A stretch of 29,400 bases of DNA from a virus, in the IMG/VR virus record IMGVR_UViG_3300049846_002340, positions 1 through 29,400 of that record. One strand, given 5' to 3'. A program made the position numbers and the translations under genes. Of this stretch, positions 5,130 to 11,828 are shown one piece after another. The stretch's first letter is position 1, and every line of letters starts with the position of its first letter. The notes beneath the pieces were generated by a model that ran no database searches, was not told the origin of the DNA, and saw nothing but the letters and a program-made list of their open reading frames with translations.

Positions 5130-5184
5130 GCTTGTGGCGAAATGGTATTAAGGCGCAGGGCATTTTATTAAACAACATAATGCA
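5130..5184 (+). other. tRNA-Leu-like 5' fragment ending in a start-codon hairpin
   Basis: GTGGCGAAATGGTATTAAGG (from 5135) resembles a tRNA-Leu D arm and is close to the same part of the tRNA-like gene at 3372. No T arm or 3' acceptor follows, so it is at most a 5' fragment. It continues into a hairpin: GCATT (5160-5164) pairs with AATGC (5179-5183), and some inner pairs extend it. The 3' arm ends one base before ATG 5185. Confidence 0.35.
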
Positions 5185-5451
5185 ATGACAAAGGGTGATA
5201 TCGTACAGTTTAAGCCAGCTAAGGTTGTTGTTAAAGGCAGCGATAACTTAGCTCGTATGGTTAAACAGTACGATTCACCCTGTGTTGTCTACCAAGTGAT
5301 AGGTTATTGGGCTTACCTTTATCGGTTAATGGATGGCGGTATTCACGTAGCTCCATGTAGTGAACACTGGTGTTGTGTTGATGTGGACTTAAATAATTAT
5401 GTAGACAAGCTAGATACAATAAAACATTTACTGGAAGCAGGGCAAGAATGA
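5185..5451 (+). CDS. Hypothetical protein (88 aa)
   Basis: The N-terminal MTKGDIVQFKPAKVVV reads like a small SH3-like beta barrel as found in many short phage proteins. Several Cys and Trp residues follow (CSEHWCCVDVD). The stop overlaps the next ATG (ATGA at 5448). No family can be named with confidence. It heads a run of tightly coupled genes. Confidence 0.65.
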   Translation: MTKGDIVQFKPAKVVVKGSDNLARMVKQYDSPCVVYQVIGYWAYLYRLMDGGIHVAPCSEHWCCVDVDLNNYVDKLDTIKHLLEAGQE

Positions 5452-5660
5452 AATTAACAATTGAACAATACGCTGATATAACAAACAAGGATAGGGCTAG
5501 GAGAGGACAGCTACCATTGACAGATTCTGCTATGAAGCTAGCTTATCGAGCTTACATTGCTGAGATGCACTACGCTCAGTTGCTTGCAGCGCCCAACCCT
5601 AGTTATGTGGAAAGCGCCCTTAAATGGATTGAGTCTGAGATGAAGGAATGTTATGACTAA
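5448..5660 (+). CDS. Hypothetical protein (70 aa)
   Basis: The start overlaps the upstream stop by 4 nt. The protein is helical (LTIEQYADITNKDRARRG, then DSAMKLAYRAYIAEMHYAQLL) with no known motif. The 3' end overlaps a possible 25-residue frame beginning at 5653. Confidence 0.6.
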   Translation: MKLTIEQYADITNKDRARRGQLPLTDSAMKLAYRAYIAEMHYAQLLAAPNPSYVESALKWIESEMKECYD

Positions 5661-5730
5661 ATACGCATTGCCTGTAACCCGCAAAGACTTCTATAGTTGG
5701 GGAGGTTTTAATTGTGCCAACAATGAGTAG
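5653..5730 (+). CDS. Possible 25-residue peptide
   Basis: ATG 5653 overlaps the end of the preceding gene and gives MTKYALPVTRKDFYSWGG and a few more residues. Its 3' end overlaps the next gene. The spacing matches the coupled style of this operon. The same bases supply the Shine-Dalgarno of the next gene, so it may only be a linker. Confidence 0.3.
   Translation: MTKYALPVTRKDFYSWGGFNCANNE
5701..5705 (+). promoter_or_regulatory. GGAGG Shine-Dalgarno deciding a GTG start
   Basis: GGAGG lies 8 nt before GTG 5714. The alternative ATG 5723 would be 17 nt away. This is one of the few strong Shine-Dalgarno sequences in the window. Confidence 0.6.
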
Positions 5731-5938
5731 TGACGTAGGCTTAAGGTCTGAAAGTCAAAAGTATAGCTGGATGATAGAGGCTAGAATCGAGGACGGTTCA
5801 ATACATTGCATAGATAGAGGTAATGCTCATTCCTTGCATCAAGCTTGTTGGGCTAGCGAGTTTGCAGCTAATAATGCTCAAAGACTGTATCCAGAGATTA
5901 CAATAGTGCAAATAGCTATACAAATCAGTAACGACTAA
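5714..5938 (+). CDS. Hypothetical protein (74 aa), GTG start
   Basis: The GTG start is chosen for its well-placed GGAGG. The protein (WMIEARIEDGSIHCIDRGNA, then helix HQACWASEFAANNAQRLYP) looks like a small alpha/beta unit with no named family. TAATG couples it to the next gene at 5938. Confidence 0.6.
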   Translation: MPTMSSDVGLRSESQKYSWMIEARIEDGSIHCIDRGNAHSLHQACWASEFAANNAQRLYPEITIVQIAIQISND

Positions 5939-6321
5939 TGGGTGAAACCAGAGTTCAATACATCCCTAATATAACAGTACAATCAGGGATTACTACCTAC
6001 CCTAGATATATAGGTGAAATACTACCACATCCTTTTGCCCAAAACACGTTACTAGAAGTACTAGAAGTGTGGGATGGTAGCGAGGAAATATGGGGTAACT
6101 TAAATGAATCTATACCCTTCCCTTATGGTAGTGAGTCTAATCCTATTACTAGAGATTGGAATACTCCACCGCCGCGAAGAGACGAGTCATCTAAGTACCC
6201 TATCTACAAGTGTCGTGTTAATGGGGCTAATGAACAATGGATTATCTTCAAGTGGATACTACTAGATGGCAATCAACCCACTGACTTACTTGGATATTCA
6301 ACTGCTAGGGTTGGAGGTTAG
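5938..6321 (+). CDS. Hypothetical protein (127 aa)
   Basis: The start shares a base with the upstream stop. The product is rich in Pro, Trp and Tyr with little helix potential, suggesting a beta fold (YPRYIGEILPHPFAQ, EQWIIFKWILLDGNQ). No family is recognised. Its last 17 nt overlap the end of the convergent Dps-like gene. Confidence 0.65.
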   Translation: MGETRVQYIPNITVQSGITTYPRYIGEILPHPFAQNTLLEVLEVWDGSEEIWGNLNESIPFPYGSESNPITRDWNTPPPRRDESSKYPIYKCRVNGANEQWIIFKWILLDGNQPTDLLGYSTARVGG

Positions 6322-6808
6322 TCTGTAACTTAGGCTTAGAAGCTTCAAACACTGAAGGCACTTTAATACCCAACTCAGCACGATAGAACCACGCTTGTTG
6401 ATAGTGATATTTCTGGCGTTCAGCTAGGTAGTTAGCAATGTCATTAGCGCCACATTCTTCTGCCGTCTTGAATACACCTTTGATTAACTCACCTAAGATG
6501 TTATGCCCTGAGTAAGCTATGTGTAGTATTTTCTCAGGGTCATCCACCTTGGGTAACTCTTTGATAGATGTGGATAGAGCTAGGTACTCAGACAGTCTAG
6601 TTGGTGGTTCGTAGTTAAGGGTTAATATTTCTTCAGCATAGGTATCAACACTCTCATAGGTATTAGAGTAGTCCTCGCCTAAGAATGGGTGTAAATAGAT
6701 AAAGCCAGCACCAGTGTATGTCCAGTGGAAGCTGTGTAATTGTTGGCTAAAGACAAAGGTGTTGGCTAAGAGGATTGATAGTTGTTGAGCTAGGGTTAGG
6801 GCTGACAT
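6305..6808 (-). CDS. dps: Dps-like ferritin (167 aa)
   Basis: The ferroxidase residues of Dps are present with the exact family spacing: His28, His40 (12 apart), Asp55 (15 further) and Glu59 (4 further), with Trp29 next to the first His. Residues 3-35, 45-65 and 95-150 read as the helices of the four-helix bundle. The length (167) is normal for Dps. These proteins form 12-subunit shells that oxidise and store iron with hydrogen peroxide and often coat DNA. In a phage it may protect DNA or manage iron and peroxide during infection. It lies on the opposite strand to its neighbours and overlaps the upstream convergent gene by 17 nt. No Shine-Dalgarno is seen, and the GCTACGCTA element begins next to its start. 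Confidence 0.85.
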   Translation of the reverse strand: MSALTLAQQLSILLANTFVFSQQLHSFHWTYTGAGFIYLHPFLGEDYSNTYESVDTYAEEILTLNYEPPTRLSEYLALSTSIKELPKVDDPEKILHIAYSGHNILGELIKGVFKTAEECGANDIANYLAERQKYHYQQAWFYRAELGIKVPSVFEASKPKLQTNLQP

Positions 6809-6824
6809 TACGCTACGCTATGGG
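6809..6824 (+). repeat. TACGCTACGCTATGGG repeat, copy 4
   Basis: In the divergent gap between the Dps-like gene (minus) and the gene at 6847 (plus). A small CTAT-GGG-ATAG hairpin uses its 3' part. Confidence 0.65.
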
Positions 6825-6846
6825 ATAGTAACAATGAATTAAGTAT

Positions 6847-7140
6847 ATGCCAGAATCAATAGTTAATTATGATGCGCTTGAAGGAAGCTACACTCGCCCT
6901 AACGCAACACCAATAGTTATGCCTAAACCTAAGTTTGGTGTAGACGATAGATTTAAGGATAATGATGGTGACTACATTCAAGTCATAGGTCTAGAGTGGT
7001 GCTTGACAGATGTTGGTCGTGAGCCTTACTGGAAATACACCATCTGGGATATAGCTTTAGGTTGTGTATTAGATATGCCTGAGTTCTTACTAGAAAGCGA
7101 CTATACTTTAGCAGTAATGATAGCTGAGCCTAAAAGTTAA
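6847..7140 (+). CDS. Hypothetical protein (97 aa)
   Basis: It follows the dispersed element by about 22 nt. The protein has an SH3-like look in its middle (KFGVDDRFKDNDGDYIQVIG, YWKYTIWDIALGCVL) and no signal peptide. It overlaps the convergent minus-strand gene by 11 nt. Function unknown. Confidence 0.6.
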   Translation: MPESIVNYDALEGSYTRPNATPIVMPKPKFGVDDRFKDNDGDYIQVIGLEWCLTDVGREPYWKYTIWDIALGCVLDMPEFLLESDYTLAVMIAEPKS

Positions 7141-7813
7141 GTAGGCTATCTAGTGACTCGTTTTCAGAAAAGAAGTTCCTTACTTCCTTCTTGTTCTTCA
7201 AGGCTTCTTCCACAGCATCAGGGACATATTCGGCTATTCCTTTGGCTAGTATAGGGAAGTCCGACATGCGAGACATGGATACAACCCTGTCTCCACTCTT
7301 AATAAATGGAGCTAATGATTGGTTTTGAAGGGCTTTATTAGCAAAAGGATTTTGAAGTATTGCATCTAGAGCTTTAACATAGGGTAGGTCTTCAGTAGCG
7401 ATACGACGAGTATCCATAGCCTGATACCCTGGCTCATAGCCTTCCACCCAGCTTGACTCCTTGGGTGGATAAGCATCTTGGAATCCTACTCGTCTATATA
7501 GTTTTGCTCTAGAAGGAGAGGTTGGCTGATTAGTGTAAACATTAGGATTGCTGTTGACATATGCTTCAACATCATTCTTTAGTTGACGCAAATCAGCCAT
7601 TACTTGTTGATTGAGTCCTGTGCCGCCTTGATAAGACCCTGACCTGTCGGTAAAAGAAATACTGCCATTATCTATCTTACCTATGAATGAAGGACTACTA
7701 TGGATTACGTCTATGTTTTTGTGCTGCGGGTAATATTTAGCAAATCTAGACTGCATCTCTTCAACAGAGAGGGATGGTAGCCCTCTGAACAACACTGCAA
7801 TACGGTTACTCAT
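7130..7813 (-). CDS. Hypothetical protein (227 aa)
   Basis: I start at ATG 7813 (MSNRIAVLFRGLPSL); a TTG 12 nt upstream is possible. The sequence has a helical N-terminal region and long loops rich in Gly, Ser and Tyr. No family is recognised. It is the second minus-strand gene inside the otherwise plus-strand early region. A TATAAT box lies about 20 nt upstream, so it probably has its own promoter with a very short leader. Confidence 0.6.
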   Translation of the reverse strand: MSNRIAVLFRGLPSLSVEEMQSRFAKYYPQHKNIDVIHSSPSFIGKIDNGSISFTDRSGSYQGGTGLNQQVMADLRQLKNDVEAYVNSNPNVYTNQPTSPSRAKLYRRVGFQDAYPPKESSWVEGYEPGYQAMDTRRIATEDLPYVKALDAILQNPFANKALQNQSLAPFIKSGDRVVSMSRMSDFPILAKGIAEYVPDAVEEALKNKKEVRNFFSENESLDSLLNF

Positions 7814-7833
7814 AGTATTAGACAAATAAAAGC

Positions 7834-7839
7834 ATTATA
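7834..7839 (-). promoter_or_regulatory. Possible -10 box TATAAT for the gene at 7813
   Basis: The minus strand reads TATAAT here, about 20 nt before ATG 7813 (8 nt before the alternative TTG). A weak -35-like TTAAGT lies about 17 nt further upstream. Transcription would start very close to the first codon. Confidence 0.4.
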
Positions 7840-7864
7840 CGCTACTTCCAGCCCTTACTTAAAA

Positions 7865-7880
7865 AGCGCTACGCTAGGGG
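7865..7880 (+). repeat. GCGCTACGCTAGGGGG repeat, copy 5
   Basis: In the divergent gap between 7813 (minus) and 7900 (plus). GCTAC (7867-7871) pairs with GTAGC (7880-7884), placing the element in a small hairpin 15 nt before ATG 7900. Confidence 0.65.
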
Positions 7881-7899
7881 GTAGCAGTTATACAAAGAC

Positions 7900-8082
7900 A
7901 TGTATCAATATAAGTACACAATATATTTGAATGAAAAAGATTTTTGTGAATCTGTAGAGCTTACTTTGGAAGATGCTTTATTTAAAGTTAATCAATTTCT
8001 GGGATATGGAAGGCTTGGCGCTAAAAAGATTATTGTTGAAGAAATTCAAGTTTCGCGTTCACAAACATTTGCAAAGGATTGA
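7900..8082 (+). CDS. Small hypothetical protein (60 aa)
   Basis: ATG 7900 opens a 60-residue protein with a beta-alpha-beta pattern (YKYTIYLNEKDF, VELTLEDALFKVNQFL, AKKIIVEEIQV). No known family. It heads a tight run of five genes to 9013. Confidence 0.55.
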   Translation: MYQYKYTIYLNEKDFCESVELTLEDALFKVNQFLGYGRLGAKKIIVEEIQVSRSQTFAKD

Positions 8083-8084
8083 TA

Positions 8085-8318
8085 ATGACTGATAAACAAT
8101 TAATACGTCAACTCCAAAAGCAGAATCAAGAACTACTAAAAAGAGTTGATGAACTAGAAGATGCTTTTAATGGCTCTTGTTTGATTATAGATTTAGAAAG
8201 GGCTACTGTTAAAGGCTGTGAAGCTGAAATTAAAATGCTTAGAGATTTATTAGCTTTCCACAATATTACAGCTCCTGTATTTATTCGACTAGGACAAAAG
8301 GATTCAAATGACAGATAG
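8085..8318 (+). CDS. Coiled-coil hypothetical protein (77 aa)
   Basis: ATG 8085 is preferred over an in-frame TTG at 8079 because AAAGGA lies 6 nt upstream of it. Residues 4-28 (QLIRQLQKQNQELLKRVDEL) have a heptad pattern typical of a coiled coil, and a second helix follows. It probably oligomerises. Function unknown. Overlaps the next gene by 11 nt. Confidence 0.6.
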   Translation: MTDKQLIRQLQKQNQELLKRVDELEDAFNGSCLIIDLERATVKGCEAEIKMLRDLLAFHNITAPVFIRLGQKDSNDR

Positions 8319-8628
8319 ACAAGATTATTTAAATAAAAGGATTACCTACAAAGATTACTATGCGCTCATTGCTAAGTACTACGGCTATGAAGAACTAGAA
8401 AAACTAGTTAGTGAATGGTTGAGTACTAAACTCCTCTATGTTAAACATGAATTGAGAAACGCAATCAATCAAGACCCATTACTTAATAATATCAATGGAT
8501 GGGTTGAGCTAGTAGGAATGATTGACTCTGGACAAATGGAGAAAGCATTCTCTAAAGCTGGTGGTGCTATGGCTAGGGGTGAAGTTGTGTGCGTGCTTAA
8601 GGAAGTAGCTAGAGGTATTGCTAGATGA
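8308..8628 (+). CDS. Hypothetical helical protein (106 aa)
   Basis: The start is supported by AAAAGGA 6-12 nt upstream. The protein is almost wholly helical (TYKDYYALIAKYYGYEELEK, then NGWVELVGMIDSGQMEKAF) and ends in a basic patch. No family recognised. TGA overlaps the next ATG. Confidence 0.65.
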   Translation: MTDRQDYLNKRITYKDYYALIAKYYGYEELEKLVSEWLSTKLLYVKHELRNAINQDPLLNNINGWVELVGMIDSGQMEKAFSKAGGAMARGEVVCVLKEVARGIAR

Positions 8629-8792
8629 AAAAGAAATTTAGGGATAGACGCAAATACTTTAGGGCGTTAGATAGGACAATCATGAACTATTTAATAGACA
8701 CTCTAGACTTTTCTGCTCCTGAATTTACAGAGGCTAGAGAAGTAACTGATGTAGGTGCTTGGCTTAAATCTTTACTTGAGGCTGATAAATGA
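8625..8792 (+). CDS. Small basic hypothetical protein (55 aa)
   Basis: The ATG at 8625 overlaps the upstream stop (ATGA). The N-terminus is strongly basic (MKKKFRDRRKYFRALDRT) and the C-terminus helical and acidic. The stop overlaps the next ATG at 8789 as ATGA, which supports coding. It may bind nucleic acid, but nothing specific shows this. Confidence 0.55.
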   Translation: MKKKFRDRRKYFRALDRTIMNYLIDTLDFSAPEFTEAREVTDVGAWLKSLLEADK

Positions 8793-9013
8793 AACACACT
8801 GCTGAAGAAAAGGTGGCGTATTGGGTTAGGCGATATAGGAAGGAAAGAAGGATGACTCAGGACTCCATGTCTAAGAGGCTAGGAGTAACTAGAGCTTGTA
8901 TGCCTAATTGGGAAAGTGGCAGAATTCCTATTTCAATTAGGCATCTTGATTCTATTTCACAAATACTAGGTGTCAATATTATGCTGTTCTTCCAAGATAT
9001 CCCAGAAGACTAA
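8789..9013 (+). CDS. XRE-family (Cro/CI-like) DNA-binding protein (74 aa)
   Basis: Residues 10-68 form a classic five-helix HTH. The HTH itself is MTQDSMSKRLGVTRACMPNW (helix-turn-helix with Gly32), followed by WESGRIPISIRHLDSISQIL. At 74 residues it is a single-domain regulator without an oligomerisation domain. It is the last gene of the coupled run starting at 7900. It is probably a phage repressor or antirepressor-type switch protein; its operator was not identified. Confidence 0.8.
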   Translation: MKHTAEEKVAYWVRRYRKERRMTQDSMSKRLGVTRACMPNWESGRIPISIRHLDSISQILGVNIMLFFQDIPED

Positions 9014-9024
9014 CGCTACGCTAA
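9012..9024 (+). repeat. AACGCTACGCTAA repeat, copy 6
   Basis: It begins at the stop codon of the HTH gene and precedes the DUF932-like gene by about 24 nt. It lacks the G-run seen in most copies. Confidence 0.55.
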
Positions 9025-9047
9025 GAGAAGAAAAACTAATTAAAGAT

Positions 9048-9782
9048 ATGCCAAAGATATTTAAAGGATGTGATGTACTAGATGCATCACAATTAAATAC
9101 AGAAGAGTTTCTTCCAAAAGTAGAGAAGACTTCTACCTACTATCCATTTGCTCATGTAGACTTCTATGCTAATGCTAGATATGTGCTTAAGCAGATTGGT
9201 ATTGGTATCGTAACAGAGTCTTTTGGGCTTACCCCTAAGCGTGACCGTATGTTTATGTGGTTGGAGACCGATGCACAAGTAAATGGACTACCACTATGTA
9301 TTGGTGGACGCAACTCATACGATAAGTCCATGAGCGCTGGCTTGTGTGTTGGAACTAAGATACTTGTCTGCTCTAATAAGGTGCTTGCGTCTTATGAGAA
9401 TGGTGGTGTTGTTAGTCGTAAGCATACTAGTGCTGAGAATATAGATGAGTTGAGTAGGGAGTTTAAAGAGCTACTAGATTTTCAAGCTTCAAAAAATGAT
9501 GGCAATATGTTTTATCATTTAAATAGAACAAAAACATCTTATATTGCCAATTCAACAGTTAAATGGAAGCTTGTAGATTTGGTGCTAGCCAACATTATTA
9601 GACCTACAGACATTCCTTTGATTTGGGATGAATATAAAAAACCCAAGCACGATGAGTTCAAGCAATATGATGAAACTGATTATGGATTACTCATGGCTTG
9701 CACAGAAGTATTCAAACTCCACAAAGGCGCTGACTACCAAATCAAAGCTTATGATGGAGTAGCTAAGGCGCTAGGGCTGTAA
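9048..9782 (+). CDS. DUF932-like (phage/plasmid-like) protein (244 aa)
   Basis: I start at ATG 9048 because a longer frame would run back through the upstream gene and the repeat. The segment LPLCIGGRNSYDKSMSAGL, VGTKILVCSNKVL and SRKHT matches the pattern of the DUF932 / phage-plasmid family: hydrophobic strand, N-S-x-D, then a 'C-x-N' strand and an 'R-H-T' site. The biochemical role of that family is not established. The basic C-terminal third is unique here. It lies between an XRE regulator and a MazG-type enzyme. Confidence 0.55.
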   Translation: MPKIFKGCDVLDASQLNTEEFLPKVEKTSTYYPFAHVDFYANARYVLKQIGIGIVTESFGLTPKRDRMFMWLETDAQVNGLPLCIGGRNSYDKSMSAGLCVGTKILVCSNKVLASYENGGVVSRKHTSAENIDELSREFKELLDFQASKNDGNMFYHLNRTKTSYIANSTVKWKLVDLVLANIIRPTDIPLIWDEYKKPKHDEFKQYDETDYGLLMACTEVFKLHKGADYQIKAYDGVAKALGL

Positions 9783-9786
9783 TACT

Positions 9787-9819
9787 ATGTTATCTGTTCT
9801 CTATGAGGATGGATAACAT
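9787..9819 (+). promoter_or_regulatory. 8-bp inverted repeat upstream of the MazG-like gene
   Basis: ATGTTATC (9787-9794) is exactly complementary to GATAACAT (9812-9819). The two more upstream possible start codons (9803, 9809) fall in its loop, and ATG 9833 lies 13 nt beyond it. Confidence 0.45.
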
Positions 9820-9832
9820 TAGAGATAGAACT

Positions 9833-10189
9833 ATGGATTTCAAAGAATATCAAGAACAAGCAGCACGTACTGATGGCGGTAATTTAACAGCACACTTCCT
9901 TGGCTTGTGTGGCGAAGCTGGTGAGGTTGTGGAGTTATTTAAGAAGCACATTGGGCATGGTCATGAGTTGAATCTAGTCAAGCTAGAGAAAGAGCTAGGC
10001 GATGTACTTTGGTATATCAGTGCTATTGCTACAGGGCTAGGGCTAGACCTTGACCTAATTGCTCAGTATAACATCGATAAACTTAAGACTAGATACCCTG
10101 ATAAGTTTAGTGCTGAGAGGAGTATTAATAGGGTTGAGGAGAATGATGATTGCCCTGCTTATTTAGGAGAATTGAGGGAGCCTTTGTAA
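9833..10189 (+). CDS. MazG-like nucleotide pyrophosphohydrolase (118 aa)
   Basis: The catalytic pattern of the all-alpha NTP pyrophosphatases is present: GEAGEVVE with Glu28 and Glu31, then KELGDVLWY with Glu54 and Asp57, and a trailing helix (GLDLDLIAQYNIDKLKTRYP). These enzymes hydrolyse NTPs or dNTPs to monophosphates and pyrophosphate with Mg2+. Phage versions, including those of many cyanophages, are thought to tune nucleotide pools. I chose ATG 9833 because family members typically begin M-x-FKEYQ; ATG 9803 would add ten residues. TAATG couples it to the next gene. Confidence 0.85.
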   Translation: MDFKEYQEQAARTDGGNLTAHFLGLCGEAGEVVELFKKHIGHGHELNLVKLEKELGDVLWYISAIATGLGLDLDLIAQYNIDKLKTRYPDKFSAERSINRVEENDDCPAYLGELREPL

Positions 10190-10368
10190 TGATAAAAGTA
10201 GGTTCATTTGTAGAAGTAAATGGACGTGGACATAAATTCTATGTTGAAGACTTTATGAATAATGGCACTTGGCTTGTTCTCAGAAAAGGACATAAGTCTG
10301 GTTCTCTCTATCACGTTCCTTTAAAGCGATGTAAAGAGTGGGTTGAAGAATATGACTTGGAAGGATAA
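10189..10368 (+). CDS. Small basic SH3-like hypothetical protein (59 aa)
   Basis: ATG 10189 shares a base with the MazG stop. The sequence (MIKVGSFVEVNGRGHKFYV, then GTWLVLRKGHKSGSLYHVP) has the beta pattern of a KOW/SH3-like fold. No family is certain. Overlaps the next gene by 17 nt. Confidence 0.55.
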   Translation: MIKVGSFVEVNGRGHKFYVEDFMNNGTWLVLRKGHKSGSLYHVPLKRCKEWVEEYDLEG

Positions 10369-10648
10369 AGCTTTAGAAGCAATCAATCCAGTTCTTGCTC
10401 AATATAGACAATCTTGTAAAGATGGGCTGATGACACGCTCTCAACTCAGAAGAGGGTTGAATAAAGTCTATCCTTTTGGACAACGCATCAATCATCCTTA
10501 TAAGGTATGGTGCGCCGTAGTTAATGAAGCTGTAGAAGATGTGTTTGGTGTTGAGCAAGCTGAGATAGAAGAACTACCGTTATTGGATGAGTCAAACTAC
10601 TCAATCTTGTGGGCTGATGGTTTTGTAAAACCTAATACAGAGTTTTAA
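10352..10648 (+). CDS. Hypothetical protein (98 aa)
   Basis: ATG 10352 (MTWKDKALEAINPVLAQYRQ) is preferred to an in-frame TTG at 10343. The protein is helical in the first half, and TRSQLRRGLNKVYPFGQRIN may be a nucleic-acid-facing helix. It resembles small unnamed proteins that recur in phages, but no function is known. Confidence 0.6.
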   Translation: MTWKDKALEAINPVLAQYRQSCKDGLMTRSQLRRGLNKVYPFGQRINHPYKVWCAVVNEAVEDVFGVEQAEIEELPLLDESNYSILWADGFVKPNTEF

Positions 10649-10652
10649 TAAT

Positions 10653-10659
10653 GCTACGC
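10653..10659 (+). repeat. GCTACGC repeat core, copy 7
   Basis: A short copy whose TACGC is the 5' end of the perfect hairpin at 10655-10689. Confidence 0.5.
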
Positions 10660-10689
10660 AATTAGGTAACACATTATTCTAATTGCGTA
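10655..10689 (+). promoter_or_regulatory. Perfect 11-bp hairpin just before a start codon
   Basis: TACGCAATTAG (10655-10665) is exactly complementary to CTAATTGCGTA (10679-10689) around a 13-nt loop containing ACATTA. The 3' arm ends one base before ATG 10691 of an XRE regulator. The geometry matches the hairpin before 1219 with an unrelated stem sequence, so the fold and position seem to matter. It could also be the operator of the regulator itself. Confidence 0.7.
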
Positions 10690-10690
10690 C

Positions 10691-10930
10691 ATGGACTTAA
10701 GAACACAAATAGCTCAGTTGATTAAAGAGTTAAGAATAGAATCTAGAATGACTCAATCCGAACTAGCGCAAAAACTAGGTTGTGGTCATTCTAAAATTTC
10801 TTTAATAGAAGATGGAAAGAGGGGCATCAATTTAGAAGATATTGAAAAAATAATTGAAGCATTGGACTTAAGCGTACACATCACTATCACTCAGAAGCGT
10901 GAGCCAATAGTGAGGTCTATCGATGTTTAA
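10691..10930 (+). CDS. XRE-family DNA-binding protein (79 aa)
   Basis: Residues 6-66 are a textbook XRE HTH: IAQLIKELRIESRMTQSELA, then GCGHSKISLIEDGKRG and an ending helix pair. The basic tail VHITITQKREP resembles HipB/antitoxin-type regulators, but no toxin partner is seen. The next gene (primase-like) starts 8 nt before its stop. The perfect inverted repeat directly upstream could be its own binding site (autoregulation). Confidence 0.85.
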   Translation: MDLRTQIAQLIKELRIESRMTQSELAQKLGCGHSKISLIEDGKRGINLEDIEKIIEALDLSVHITITQKREPIVRSIDV

Positions 10931-11828
10931 CATCCTCGACCACATAGACCTCCTAACTCATCGCTTAGTCAAAGAAACCTCAAGTGAGTATCGTTATCTA
11001 TGCCCTGTCTGTGATAACGATACTTTAACTGTTAAGAAGCACACTAGTCCTACCTTCACCGCAGGGGCTTATCAATGTTGGGCTGGTTGTCAGTGCCACG
11101 AGATACGAGAGGCTATGGGTGTTAGAACTTACAATTCTAACACCGTATCTCTTAACAAATGGAAAGCATCTAAGCCTAAAGTCTATCCACCCATAGTTCC
11201 ACCACAGCGCTTAGAACTTATCCATGTAGAACCTAGAGCGCCTAGCTATAGATGGGATGGCGATAGAAGGGTGATGAGATACAACTACTCTGACACTCAA
11301 TACACTGAGCGCGTAGAGAGGATGGCTACCACAGATGATGGTGAGTTAATTAGAGATAAGACCTTTAGGCAATACTCTAATGGGCGATTGGGTAAAGGCG
11401 ATGAGCTGTGGGATATGTATTTGTGGGATAAGGTTCCCATAGGCACTGGCAATCTAGTAGCAGTTCCAGAAGGCGAGAAGTCAGTACAAGCATGGTGGTT
11501 GCATGGTATAGCAGCTACTTGCCCGCAAGGTTCATGTTGGACTAGTAGCGACCTCAAAAGGTATGCACAACAATTCAAAGACAAAAGCCTCTATCCTTTG
11601 ATTATCCCTGATGTTGACCTTGCAGGTGAACGCAAGAGGGATAAATGGCTAGAGGCTTGTCGTAAAGTTGGACTATGGTCTACGGTACTTAACCTTAGAG
11701 ATTTAGTGTATTGGCAGGAAGGATGGGATAGTTATGAATTGTTGATGCTACACACTACCTATACTTTGGGCTTTATCAAAGATTTGTGTAACATCCAATC
11801 CCAAGGCTTCAGACAAGCTAACTACTAA
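10923..11828 (+). CDS. Zinc-finger / TOPRIM primase-like protein (301 aa)
   Basis: The N-terminus has a zinc-ribbon-like pair, Cys27-x2-Cys30 and Cys52-x3-Cys56 (with Cys58 and His59), like the zinc-binding domain of DnaG-type primases. A TOPRIM-like core follows: VAVPEGEKSVQAWW with Glu183 and Lys186, then LIIPDVDLAGERK with the Asp230-x-Asp232 pair. There is no helicase domain, so it is a short stand-alone primase or TOPRIM protein. Proteins of this layout serve replication in phages and cyanobacterial plasmids. Its last 81 nt overlap the end of the convergent minus-strand gene. Confidence 0.7.
   Translation: MFNILDHIDLLTHRLVKETSSEYRYLCPVCDNDTLTVKKHTSPTFTAGAYQCWAGCQCHEIREAMGVRTYNSNTVSLNKWKASKPKVYPPIVPPQRLELIHVEPRAPSYRWDGDRRVMRYNYSDTQYTERVERMATTDDGELIRDKTFRQYSNGRLGKGDELWDMYLWDKVPIGTGNLVAVPEGEKSVQAWWLHGIAATCPQGSCWTSSDLKRYAQQFKDKSLYPLIIPDVDLAGERKRDKWLEACRKVGLWSTVLNLRDLVYWQEGWDSYELLMLHTTYTLGFIKDLCNIQSQGFRQANY

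Noticed and set aside
5020-5184. A CRISPR array
   Set aside because: Only one repeat-like unit is present. The flanks hold no second copy within spacer distance and there are no cas genes in the window, so it is called a solitary repeat.
8970-9047. N-terminal extension of the DUF932-like gene
   Set aside because: It would run through the end of the HTH gene and the dispersed repeat; ATG 9048 gives a more natural start.
11297-11584. Minus-strand frame of 95 codons in the primase-like gene
   Set aside because: It is a shadow of the zinc-finger/TOPRIM gene, whose motifs are clear on the plus strand.
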